The notes below the pieces were generated by a model. It did not search any database. It saw only the letters and a list, made by a program, of their open reading frames with translations, and had not been told where the DNA came from. Below are positions 13,876-25,156 of a DNA stretch of 64,000 nt, piece by piece; positions within the stretch are counted from its first letter, which is position 1, and every line of letters begins with the position of its first letter. Both the position numbers and the translations under genes were made by a program. This DNA is from Tetrahymena thermophila SB210 (lineage: Eukaryota > Ciliophora > Oligohymenophorea > Hymenostomatida > Tetrahymenidae), in assembly GCF_000189635.1 (NCBI RefSeq), contig NW_002476434.1:558001-622000 (forward strand), given 5' to 3'.

Positions 13876-14445
13876 TTAATTTGTTTAAATATAAAATTTA
13901 TTTTTACTATTATTAATTTTAAATTACATTAAACTTTAATAAAATAAATATTATTTATCAAATTTATTAAATACTTTTTTAATAATAAATATGATTAATT
14001 ACTCCAAAAATTTAATTATATTAACAAATCTACAAACATAAAAAATAAATACACAATTTATTCATTCATTTATTTATTAATTTATTATTTTAAAAATAAA
14101 ATTTAAATTATGAGTTGTTACTTTTAGTAAAGATATTGTTTGTATATTTTTGAATTTAATTAAAAAATTTTCATCATTTTCATTCATTCAATCAATCAAT
14201 CAACCAGAAGTTTTAATAATTTAAAAATACATCGCTATTATAAACAAATTATTATTTTTCAAAGGAATAAATATATACATACATAAATACATTCATTCTT
14301 TCTTATATAAATATTAGCGCCATCAAAAAAAGCGAAGACAACAAAGCAAGCTTAACAGAGAAATAAAAATATTTTAAATTGACTAATTAAAAACTTAAAA
14401 TTTGAAAATAGCAAGTACAAGAAAGCTGTCATTTTTAATAAAAAT
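13876..14445. other. Intergenic, scramblase-like to Ulp1-like gene
   Basis: 570 nt of A/T-rich DNA between two plus-strand genes, with CATT/CAAT short tandem repeats near 14179-14202. No gene or clear regulatory site seen. Confidence 0.6.
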
Positions 14446-16050
14446 ATGGACGATTTGTTTAAAGAAGTTTAAAATCCTAGAGAAAAAAATTTAATATAGG
14501 AGGCTAGAGATCTATTAGATGATGTGAAAAAGAATTGTGATTCAGGAAAAGAAATATTAGATTTACATAGAAAGAAAAATGAAAAGTTAGTTTATGGAAT
14601 TAAGCAGTATATTTCAGAGTATTAATCAAAAAATTAGCATTTGCGCTAGAATTTTGAGCACTTTTAAAGAGCAATAGATAATGGCACTCTCATTAAAAAT
14701 ATTTAAGGACTTGAGTTTGAAGATTTATTTGACGTTCCAGTTGATGCAACCACTTCTAAGGATTAGATAGGTAAAAGTGGAAGTTAGCAAAAAGGATAGC
14801 CTTCATGGTTTAAGGATTTTAAAAAAGAAGAATTTGAGGCTATGAGAGAAAATTTAGAGGCTTTAGCTAGGAAAATGTATAAAGCTAGAATGGGCGAAGA
14901 TATTGTAACAGAAAGAGATTAGCTATCTAGAGAAATTGATGAGATGATTGAAGAACTGTAAATTAATTACTAATCGTATGATTGGGAAGTACCTAAAGAA
15001 AAATTAATACAAATTGAACAAAATATTTTGAAATTGATGCAATTCGACATGATTATCCCATAAATAATTGCTGATGTTTTGAATAGAGCTAGTGAATTCG
15101 CTCGTTCACTTTACAATACTTATTTAGAATTTCGCTCTTAGGCAACTAATTTGCATAATTTAATTTCTGCTTATTCAACTGAAGGAGATCGCTCTATGCG
15201 CACTGAGTTCTTGAACATCAACAACTCTGATCCAGAACGTCTTAGAGTGAAGAGATATGGTGTATAAATTCGTAATGAAGAACTTGCCTCTCTGCAGGAA
15301 GGAAGAACTTTAAATGAAAAAATATTGTATTTCATGCTAGACTACTTCCATGAAAGAAATATTTATTACAAAACTCATTAGCCTGGTTTGAACTAATAAC
15401 CATAGCAAATTACATCTAATACTGTTAATTAATCATTTGGAAATATAGGAGGAATGCCTATTGGGTCTGGTATTTATGTAATGAAATCAGCATTTTTCGA
15501 AGCACTAGTACCTCCTGGCTGCTCACTGATGCCAGAATCAGTAAATTACGATGGAGCAAAAATGTTTACATAAGAATATAGAGGCTTTAGAAATACAATT
15601 TTTGACAGATTCGCTCGTATTTTAATAGGAGTATAGATAACAACTAACAATTGGATTCTAGTTGAAATTAAAAACCACCCTGAAAAGGAATTGTTAGTCT
15701 ATGATTCAGATATGAGATTCTTTGCAGGTTATCATGAGAGAATATGTTCTGTGATACGTAAATTTATATAAGAAGAAATTCGTAATAAGACAGAACTTTC
15801 AGATACTGAATGTCTAGAAATAGCCAATAATTATGCAGGAAGGACTGTTGCCTCTCCTTAAAATCAATTGCCTTAAGATAATGCAATATATTTTGCTAAA
15901 AACTTAACTATTAGCGGCTAAGGCAATAATGTACACAGCGGTAGTTATAGATTAGACAATATAAATTCATTTAGATTAGAATTATTCACATTCCTTCTAA
16001 GGATTGGAATAAACGTTGACCGTACACTTCCCTTTGAAATTTTGCTTTGA
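14446..16050 (+). CDS. Ulp1-like cysteine protease homologue, probably inactive
   Basis: Single-exon gene of 534 residues. Residues 1 to about 280 are charged and helical, with coiled-coil character (EELQINYQ, KLIQIEQNILKLMQ). The C-terminal part follows the Ulp1/SENP (C48) SUMO-protease layout. LNEKILYFMLDYFHER at about 289 matches the WLND-type substrate loop and helix. FFEAL near 347 follows it, then NWILVEI at 402-408 in place of HWxLxxI, then VYDSD with Asp420 in the position of the catalytic Asp. LPQDN at 475-479 matches the oxyanion Gln. The catalytic His is Asn402 and no Cys follows Gln477 where the DCG motif should be. Active members cleave SUMO or related modifiers; this one keeps the fold signature without the dyad, so it may act as a binding pseudoprotease. 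The next gene starts 540 nt downstream on the same strand. Assignment is moderately sure. Confidence 0.7.
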
Positions 16051-16589
16051 GGTTTTATAAAAAAAAATATACTTACTTAGACTCTTTATATTATTAATTT
16101 TATTTTTTATTGTATATTTTATAAGATATGTTAATGTTTTGATAATAGACAGTTATATTCTAAAATATTAATCAATATACATATATGTAATCAATCTTTA
16201 CTAAAGCTATATGTTAAATAAGATTTTTCTCAAAATTTTATAATAAAATTGTAATTTGATATTTTTAATTTTAATGAAATTTTAAATGGAAATGGAATAT
16301 AAATTTTCACATATATAAACTGTCTAATTATTAGCTTGATTGAATATTTTTATCTAGCTTAATATATTATAATAAAATTTGATGAGATAATTATATAGGC
16401 ATTTCAATTATAGATATATCAAAAATGCAATACAATATATTCGTTTATGAGAAAAAATTTAAAAGGTTTTCAAATATCTGAAAATTGATCAGAAATAGTT
16501 AATTAAAAAATAATCAATTTCTTTATAAATAGTGAGTGATTTAGCACAAAATTAAAGCAAAATAATAGGTATTTATTTTAATTGTGAAA
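16051..16589. other. Intergenic, 539 nt
   Basis: A/T-rich DNA between two plus-strand genes. It must carry the 3' end of the Ulp1-like gene and the promoter of the next gene, but I see no recognisable element. Confidence 0.6.
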
Positions 16590-17745
16590 ATGGAAGACTG
16601 CAATAAATAACAAAAATTTAATAAGCTAAATGAGGCATCTGATCAAGACTTTTTAGAGTTAAAAACTGAAAAAAAACAATTCTTAGATCGTAAAGTTTAC
16701 TTTCATATTTATCTACCCAATATATGAAATTTGATTTTATAATACTAGGAGATAATTGTATAGTTAAAAAAAGCACTACAATGCTAACAAGTAAATATGT
16801 TCATTTTTTATTAATTAATTTGAGAAAGAATCTAAATTATTTTTACAAGGCAAAGATGAATCTTCTTTAAAGTCTTGCATAAAAAAAGGAAGTCAGAATT
16901 TTGAGAAACCAATATTTACGTTCAAAAAAAAGAATGAGAAATAAATAAATTGGAGCGAAGATAAGTAGAAAATAGCTATCCCAAATATAAAATCAATATA
17001 CTCTAAATATTTAATTAATGGAATAAAGCCTTAAATACCAAATCAATTAGCTTACAATGTATTTTTTGATTTCAATAGCATTATTTCTTTTTTTGTTATT
17101 ATTATTTCTTATAAATTTATTAAGCTTTAATAAAGTAAATATTTCTTAAAAAAAGATTTATGAAGGAATATTATAAATGGCTGATTCTGGTTTACAATCT
17201 TAAATTAGAGTTTCCCTCAACTCTTATCATGAAAGATCTGATTTAAAAGTAATACCAAAGTTATTTCTGAAGCCAACTTGTGGGGACGTATCTTAAATTG
17301 ACTATTTTGTAAAAAAAAATATTTCATAGGAAATAAAAAGAGAAATAAATATTGTAAATATTTTATTCATTCATAACAATAAAAATATTTAAAATCAATA
17401 ATCAATAAATTAATTTCTTATAAATCATTTTTTAAAAAGATGAAGCAAATGTAAATGAGTAACTATCAACGTTTTTTTTGTGGTTGGGTTGAGGCTTCAA
17501 AAAAAGAATAATAAGATGAAGTTAATAAGATAGCTGAGAAATTATATGAGTAAAATTAATATTTTGAATTTAAAAGAGATGGGTTGTATAACATTAAATT
17601 AATTCATTGTGAAAACTTGTTTCAAGAATATGATGAAGTAATTGTAGACCATGTTAACTTTAAAGTAATTACCCAGCTTTGCTTTATAATTTAACTACCT
17701 TTAGAGTATTATCAAAGGTTTGTAGTTATACAAGAGTGCTTATGA
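16590..17745 (+). CDS. Five-exon gene, unknown function (about 294 aa)
   Basis: I do not recognise the product. The best model is exons 16590..16694, 16749..16790, 16825..17058, 17156..17353 and 17440..17745, all in phase 0, ending at TGA. Introns are 54, 34, 97 and 86 nt with GT-AG ends. The 34-nt one is suspiciously short, so exon 2 is the least certain part. The protein starts with a charged helix (ASDQDFLELKTEKKQFL). Its middle is Lys/Ile-rich, followed by IYEGILQMADSGLQSQIRV and a Cys-containing LKPTCGDVSQIDYF. The C-terminal exon contains FFCGWVEASKKEQQDEV and ends hydrophobic (ITQLCFIIQLPLEYYQRF). There is no signal peptide. The high Glu/Asp content and the intron phase agreement support a real gene. 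Nothing in the context indicates a role. Confidence 0.6.
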
Positions 17746-18550
17746 AAAAATGTTTTTATTTTTAAATTTTATTATATTTTAAAAATAGTATTTATGTTAA
17801 TGTATGTAACTCATTTTATAATATCAAAATAAAATTAATTAATAACTTATTCACTTAGAGTAGCTTAAATATTATTATTATTTTGATCATAAAAATTACA
17901 ACATAAGAAAAAGATTACTGGTTGATAAGCTAAAAATTATTTCAAACGTAATAAAATAATATTTACTTAAAATACATGAATTTAATTTTTTAACTAAAAA
18001 TAGGGTTTAAACTTTAACAAATATTTAAATCTTCAAAGAAATTAGTCAGATAATTTCTAATTTTTGAAGAAAAACAAGAACAAGTAATTTTTTTAAAAAC
18101 ATTTCATATATTTAATGCTAAAAAATATTTTTTCTCTTTTCTATTTATTATTTACACTGATATCTAAATAATTTTAAATAATTAATTTAACTTAAATTTT
18201 TAAATTTTGGAAATTATTACTACTTTAAATAAATCTTAAATAGATTATTAATTTATAGATTTAAATTCAACAGCAATTATTTTTATCATATCTAAAATAA
18301 GAGGTACTATTAAAGAAGCTTTATAATATTTGGATTGCTTAATATAAATTATATCTGAGCATTTAATTTATAAGATTTTTTATAGATATAATTTAGAGTA
18401 ATTAATTTAACATAAAATATTTATACAAAAATTATTATATAAACTAAATATCAATATTTATATTTGATTCTTTAGATCAATTAGATAAATGTCTACTTGT
18501 GGTAATTAAATGGTAAAATTAAGCTATATTTTCATCTTTTTTTTATTTAC
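17746..18550. other. Convergent intergenic region
   Basis: About 800 nt between the 3' ends of the five-exon gene and the minus-strand twin-CX9C gene. A/T-rich, no gene or structure recognised. Confidence 0.6.
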
Positions 18551-18814
18551 TCATTAAGGCTTTTACAATAACTCATTTGATATAACTTTCTTCTCTTTTT
18601 TCTCATCTTTTTACTCTTTATATACTAAACAAAATCTAAACTCATCTAGTAACTTTATACATTAGGCTCTTTTTGAAGAATTTACATTTTCAAACATACA
18701 TTAGCGATATTTAATCATATACTATTCGCAATTTAAATCTTTAATGGCTTAATCTGCTAATTTTTCACTACTTTAATTTTCTTCTTTCGCGTTAGTCTTA
18801 CTAAAAAATCCCAT
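18551..18814 (-). CDS. Small twin-CX9C (CHCH-type) protein
   Basis: Single-exon gene of 87 residues ending at TGA. Cys29 and Cys39, and Cys52 and Cys62, form two exact CX9C motifs (CEQYMIKYRQC and CIKLLDEFRFC) separated by 12 residues. This is the hallmark of the coiled-coil-helix-coiled-coil-helix family. Members are imported into the mitochondrial intermembrane space by the Mia40 relay and often serve respiratory-chain assembly or cristae organisation. The N-terminus MGFFSK begins with Gly2, as in N-myristoylated proteins, and residues 7-26 are acidic and helical. The tail is Lys/Glu-rich (KEQKDEKKEKK). Charged residues make up far more than in nearby non-coding frames. Which CHCH subfamily it belongs to (Cox-assembly, Cmc or Mic19-like) I cannot say. 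Confidence 0.75.
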
Positions 18815-20155
18815 TTTGTATAAGAGTTGAGTTTATAAATTGAGAAATCTAATATAATTTATTCAAAAACAAGATACTAAATGTATTTTTTATACAGTTT
18901 ACTTTGAGATTAATTTATATTAATAAAAACAAAACATACTTTAATTCAATTAAAATCAATTGAACACTATTTTTTCTATCAGAATCTTCTCAAAATTGTA
19001 ATATCTAATTTAAAAATCAATATATGAAATAAAAATGATAAAATTTCAACAAAGACACTTTTTTGTATAAATAATTAATAATTTTTAACTAAAATATTTT
19101 ATAAAAAATTAATTTATATTTTCTTCATTTAAAAAATGTTACCGTTAATATTTCTAAATATTGAAAAACAAAAATGAATTAATTAAAGTAAAAATGAAAA
19201 TTTATTTATTAAAATTTATAACATTATTTTTTTATCTATCTAATTAACTAATTATCACACATATTTGCACTATTTTTCATTTTTTTCTTAAAAAGAGAAA
19301 TATTTTTTTTGTAAAAATACTTTAATTTCAAAAATATTTCATAATAAAAAATTCCTGATTTTAATTTATTTTGCTTTGAACTTACTTTATAAAATATTTT
19401 TATGATCAAGTCATATGAAGGATTCACAAAAACTTGATTTCATTGTAAGAAAATATGTAAATGCCTTTTATTAATATATGAAAAGTTAATACTTTTTTGA
19501 GTTTCTAATTAAGTAAATAATGTCCACTATATTTAGATTTAAATAAAAATCTATTTTCTAAAAATATCTGTAAATTAAAATTGCACTAAATAGGAAATTT
19601 ATGAGCACACAATATTTAATAGGCTACTTCAACCAAAGTAAGAAATCATCCAATTAACAATTTAATCTAAAATTTATTTAAAGAAAGGTTTTAAATTGAA
19701 AATTTTATTTGTTGTTTGTATTATTAACTTAACGATGTAACAATATCTATCAATCTAATAAATATAATTTTTATTACTGATAGTAGATAGAAAAGATTTA
19801 AGTAAGAATTCAATTAACATTTTACAAAATAATATAAATAAATAGTTGAATAGATAGATAGATACTTTTATTATTCAAATTTATTGATTTTAGTTTTTTA
19901 TCTTTTAAATGATGAATTATTGATAGCTTCAAAAAGCTATCAAGAATTTGTTTTGAATAAAATCGAATGAGAAAGGTTTTCTGTGCTATTACAAAACTTA
20001 AATAGATGTTAGTTAATCAAATAATAAAGTGAGTTTTCTTAACAAATATAATTAAGAAGAAGAGATTTGATTAAAAAAAACTTAATATTTAATTATTTTT
20101 TTCTTATTCTTATTTATATTGATTGATTAGTTATCAAAAGAAAAAAAATTGAATA
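18815..20155. other. Divergent intergenic region with a hairpin
   Basis: About 1.3 kb between the start of the twin-CX9C gene and the start of the Gln/Asn-rich gene, so it should hold both promoters. A/T-rich, with a GATA tetranucleotide run near 19850 and a strong hairpin at 19920-19943. Confidence 0.6.
19920..19943. other. Perfect 10-bp inverted repeat, 4-nt loop
   Basis: TTGATAGCTT, loop CAAA, then AAGCTATCAA. All ten pairs match. It lies 213 nt upstream of the ATG at 20156. There is no downstream T-run, so it is not a Pol III-style end. It could be a 5'-UTR stem or a protein-binding palindrome. Confidence 0.6.
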
Positions 20156-23100
20156 ATGTAAGTAATATTACCTTCTGCATTTATTTAGTCAAAGGACAAA
20201 AAGAAATCCATTAAATCAACTAGCAACTCTCATGTTGGGACTGTCATAGGAGCTAATAACGGATAATTTAATTATTCAATGTCTCCATCTAAAAGTGGAT
20301 GTATACTTTTCTCTAGCTTTGGAATTTTTATTATTCATTTAATTTTGTTGTTTGTAAATAAATCTTTAAATGTTTATTTTACATGAACAGTTTTCATGTT
20401 TGAATTTGATAAAATTATCAGAAAGTTAGCTTAAAAGCAATAAATACTTTTGAGGAAAATATAAAATTTATTTTTTTCTAAGATTAACAAATAATTAATG
20501 AAATAGATTTGATAGATGGCAAGTCAGTTACTTCTTTAAAAGGGTAGAGCAAGAACCAATTCAATAATGGAATTTAATCTTTTAATGGATAAAATACAAA
20601 TATTGCGCAGCTTTAGTAAAGCCAAAATTAATAGCCACTATAGGGAGTAGCTTACCCTAATACTCAAATTTTGCTATCTTAATCCTAATAATAAAATATG
20701 TATAATAGCAATAATGGTCATAATTAGACTTCTTAAAATAATTTTCAGTAATTCAATCAAAATTAGTTATAGCTTAGTTAGCAGTTGCATCAAATGCAAT
20801 AATAATAGTAATAGTAGCAGATAATACAAATATAGCAGAATCAATAATAGAATCAAACAGCTTTAAGCAACAATGCTATGCCTTCTGGAGGTAATTTCTC
20901 ATAATCAGCTCATTAAAGCAGCGATAAAAAACAGTAAAATCTTCAATTATAATTGTAATAATAATTACAAATGTAAAAATAAAGCAATACCTTTGCTAAA
21001 TTCAAAGACCTATTCGGTTCAAAGAGATTGAGTGAAGCTAATGCCAAGTAGTTTTTAGAAAATAGCAATTTTAATAGCATAACTAATAGTAGCGCTAATT
21101 TCAATAAGTCAAGCAGATTAACTGCCTAGCTTTAAGTTAGTAAAATGACTAATCCTTAAACTAATCAAAATTAGAATGCAAATGGAGTATCTAATAACCC
21201 AAAAAGCATTATTTCTCCTAAGCGCTAGCAAATTTTAAGTCATGGATACATAATTGAAGATAAAAAAAAGAAAACAAAATAGTTCTAAGAAGGAATTTTA
21301 AACTAACAATAGCAGATTTTGAATCTTTAGTAATAGGCTTTGCTTTCAGCTAGCTAGCCCTATTTTAAAATAAACAGAGATGCAAGCAAATAACCTCTAC
21401 CAGAAGAAAATACACTTCAAAATTAGTCTAATAATAATTAGAATGTTGCATTTTTTAGCAGTACTACAAGTGGCTCTAGCAATTAAATAATAATTCCCTA
21501 AAATAAAATGAATAACAATTAAAATTTAGCACAAGGAAATTAATCATCAAGCATAAATGCTGGAAATTACAGTAATGCACAAAAATAGAGTATGAGTAAT
21601 AGTATTAATAATGGACCAATTGATTATAGCTAGAGCAAAAATATAGATATTAATAAGTTGGCAGAGTACAAAAAATAATTAGAATCTCAATTAGAAAATG
21701 TAAATAATTACATAGATAGTATTAAAAGCTTTTCAACTAACCCTTAATATAAAAACCTTACAATTAACATAGATGCTCCTTAAATGTCATAAGGTAATTA
21801 ATTAATTTCAAGAATAATTTTCACAAAAATCAAAAAAATTAAAAGTTATTTAATTATTATACCTTCAAATTAAAACTAGTTAATTAACTTAATCATAAAC
21901 TGTCCTATTTACTTTCTTATCGAAGATTTTAAGATAAAAAGTAAATAAATAAATAAAAATATCTTTAATTCAAAGATTATTTTTAATATAATATCCCTCT
22001 TCAAATATATTTTATTTAAAAATTTGACATATCTTAAATCAATAAATAAATAGGGGTTTAAAATATTTAATTTTATACTTTTAAAAACAGTTAATAATAT
22101 ATTTGTTAACATTTCTCAAATATAAAAATTAAATTATATTTTTACTAAAATAAAATAAAAAAAGATGAAAAAAATAAACTTCTCTCAAAGAAGCTATCTT
22201 TGGATGAAATAGTTGTTATATCTGCACCATAGAGCGTTAGAAATACAAAAGATTCAAATCATAATTCTAATTCTACTACATAAGGTTCCACATAACATAT
22301 TAATAATTTAGTATAAATATTTAATTTAGATAAATAAAATGGTATAGCAGCAGTATCTGTTAAGGATGAGAGCCAGTAAGGAGAGTTAAATGGAAGTACC
22401 TTAAAGAACTAGCATAATTCTGTTAACATATAAGCTCAAGCAATATCAAATGAAGCTAAATTGGTTAGCTCATAAAAACTTTTTCCTAAAACTGCAACTT
22501 CTAGGGATACAACTTAAAATTAAACAAATGGAACTTAATAATTCTTCATGTCTACAAAAGCTTAACAAAATAAAACTCACATAAAAAGACTGACTTTGGA
22601 TTCTACATTTTCTTAAACTTTACAATCCTAGCGCATGCCAACATCAAATAACTAGCTGTCGTCTATTTTATCTTAATCTACTCATCATTTTAATCAAGCA
22701 GGATAACAATTAATAGTTAATCCTCATTATGTCAATCAAAATATTGTATAAAATGAATAAGATTTGGGTAATAATCTTTAATATCAATTAAATAAGCTTA
22801 AAGAAAGAATAATGAAGGCATTAACTAATTACAAAAAAAATAAAGAATCTTCTGATAAATTAAATTAATAGCTCATAGTTAAAATCAGCAACTTGTAATC
22901 TAAAAATAATTCTTAATAATAAATATTAATGCCTTCAGGAGTATAAAATAATGTCTAATAGCATGGATAAACACCTAATTAAGTATACCATGCAAAATCA
23001 AATTCATTTTAGTAGCTTTAGCTGCCATAGTAAGCTATGCCATTACATTCTTTTAATAATCAGCCTAAATTACTCTCTCAATCTTAATAGTTTTTTTTAC

Positions 23101-23627
23101 AAAAAAATTCTGAAAATTAGATGTAAAGTGGAGGATAATTCTTTAATTCAAACGCATTGTATGGTAACTTATAATCTTAAACGAACATAAACACATAAAA
23201 TTAAAATTAGAATCCAAATTAAATGTTAGCAAGTGAACAACTTAAAAAAGAATACTACTCTAATTCAAATAATACAAATTAATTAAACCAAAATCAAGTA
23301 ATGCAGTAGCATAACGGTAATAATTCTTTACAGTAGCATATAGTTATTGATAGTCTCAATTTAGGGTAAAATAGTTAAAATAACATAAACTATCAAGTAT
23401 CATCTAAAAATACATCTTAATCACCTCCATTTAGTACCTCAAACAAGTCAAAAAATAATGGAGGAATGATAGTTTAATCTCCAAATCAAAATGTGAAATA
23501 ATTCTAATTTTTTAATGGCTAAATCTCTAATAATGGATAAAGAATATCAAACAATTAAATTAATCATCAATAATATTAACAAACGCATTAAATGCAGCAG
23601 ATAGTAGAAGAGAAAATGATCTAATGA
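20156..23627 (+). CDS. Gln/Asn-rich low-complexity protein (972 aa)
   Basis: Three exons: 20156..20300, 20483..21793 and 22165..23627. Introns are 182 nt (GTATAC to CTAAG) and 371 nt (GTAATT to AAAAG), both phase 1. The spliced length is 2919 nt and closes exactly at TGA. Gln and Asn dominate, with long Gln runs written in mixed CAA/CAG/TAA/TAG codons near 20790-20850. Ordered-looking islands are few: a basic N-terminus (SKDKKKSIKSTS), FAKFKDLFGSKRLSEANAK, a short coiled coil (LAEYKKQLESQLENVNNYI) just before intron 2, and a second one (NKLKERIMKALTNYKKNKE) in exon 3. There is no signal peptide or membrane helix. Such proteins are often prion-like or scaffold components of RNA granules or the cortex; no specific function can be assigned. 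Confidence 0.85.
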
Positions 23628-24018
23628 TTTAATAACTCTATTAACAATATAAGAAACTAAATTTTTTATAAGTTTTTATTTATTTTGATATAAAAAAATA
23701 ATAGAATGTTTGTTCAAATTTTTTTGGTTAATTTTATTTTCATTCTGTAATAATTATAGAATATAAAATATAATACCATTATAATAGAATATAATTGTAA
23801 ATTTTATGTCTTTAAATACAATTAAAATATATTTTATTCATCTCTTAAGTTTATTTTATAAATCAATTTCTCTATACCAAATAAGTAATATTAAAATAAT
23901 TCAAAATATGTTATTATTTTTATTATAAAATGCATGTTTTTTTTAATTATACAAAAGTTTTATACATTATTATTTAATATAAGAATTGGCATAAATTTAA
24001 AAGAGTTGTTATTGTTAC
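23628..24018. other. Convergent intergenic region
   Basis: 391 nt of A/T-rich DNA between the 3' ends of the Gln/Asn-rich gene and the minus-strand longin-like gene. Nothing recognised. Confidence 0.6.
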
Positions 24019-24678
24019 TCATATTTTTATAATTATTAATATTAACATAAGCAAAGCTACAAGTATCATAGCTCCGTAGCATAAATATTCATTGAATTAA
24101 ATTGATGTTGTAGGTCTTGGATAAAAATTATTATTTTAAATAGAAGATTTAGAGTCCCTAAGAGTTTAACCTTTTCTCAATCTTTAATCACCTGCTCCTT
24201 AATAATTCTCAGGTAAGTCGACAATAATTGAATGAGTACTTTTTTCTGAGAGTTATTCTTTCTTTCCATCAGCATAATTAAAATCTGCATCATCATAACT
24301 TATATCCGCATCATAACCTTTGATTAAATTAAATATTCTGTTTGACAAAAATTTGGTGATATTATCTGGAGAATCATATTGATTTAATTAGCACACTAAC
24401 TTTTTCATCTAACTTAAAAATCTGAGTGATGATTAAGCAGGATAATTTTTTTAGCAATAAACTAAATGGCAGCAAAACTTTTCATCAAGTTCTAAATACC
24501 ATATTCCATTCCAAGTATAAATCTTTTAAACTTACTTAGGCTTTAAAAATTTAAAATCATTAACATATAATAAGATATCGTTTAAATTTCTTTCTTATTC
24601 TTTTTCTTCAAGAGAATGACAAGCCTAAAAATGTAATATCTCATTTTATTTTTTAGAATAAACAGCACAACATAACAT
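24019..24678 (-). CDS. Longin-like, C-terminally anchored membrane protein
   Basis: Single-exon gene of 219 residues. Residues 1 to about 125 look like a longin domain. They have a beta-strand start (MLCCAVYSK), a central strand pair (KIYTWNGIWYLELDEKFCCHLVYC) and a following amphipathic helix (SSLRFLSQMKKLV). The C-terminus is a single hydrophobic helix (YGAMILVALLMLILIIIKI), so the protein should be tail-anchored with the longin domain in the cytosol. R-SNAREs of the VAMP7, Ykt6 and Sec22 groups share this plan, but residues 130-195 show no heptad SNARE motif. They are acidic and Ser/Gln-rich instead. This matches the non-SNARE longins (phytolongin-like), which are thought to act in membrane traffic. 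The alternative is a diverged Sec22-like protein. The assignment rests on pattern, not search. Confidence 0.65.
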
Positions 24679-25156
24679 CTCCTTTATTTTGATATTCAAT
24701 ATGAGTTTAAAATGCCTTAAAATAAATATTGTTATTTACTCCTTTTTAGATCTTTTAATTTTAAATACTTTTTTTAACAGATAAATTTTATCAAATTAAA
24801 CAATTTTTAGAATAAGAATCATAGATTAAGATATTTTCTAATCAACAGTACAAATTATTAATATTTAATGTGTTGTCTCATATTTTAATATTTATAAAAT
24901 AAAAAATTTATAAATCTTAATTCATTTAAAAAATATTTGAATGAGTTAATTATTTTACAAGTATTAAGATAAATTTTAGTAAACTTAAAGTATTTATTAT
25001 TAATAAAAATATAAAGGTAGAAATATAAATAATATTTATTTATGGTTGAATTTATTAAACATTAATATTATAATATTTATTTATTTATATATTTAGTTAG
25101 TTAGTTATTATATATATTGATTTGTTATTATTCAAAACAATTTAATTTTTGAAATT
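24679..25156. other. Intergenic, 478 nt
   Basis: Between the start of the longin-like gene and the 3' end of the next minus-strand gene. A/T-rich with TTAG repeats near 25094; nothing else recognised. Confidence 0.6.
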
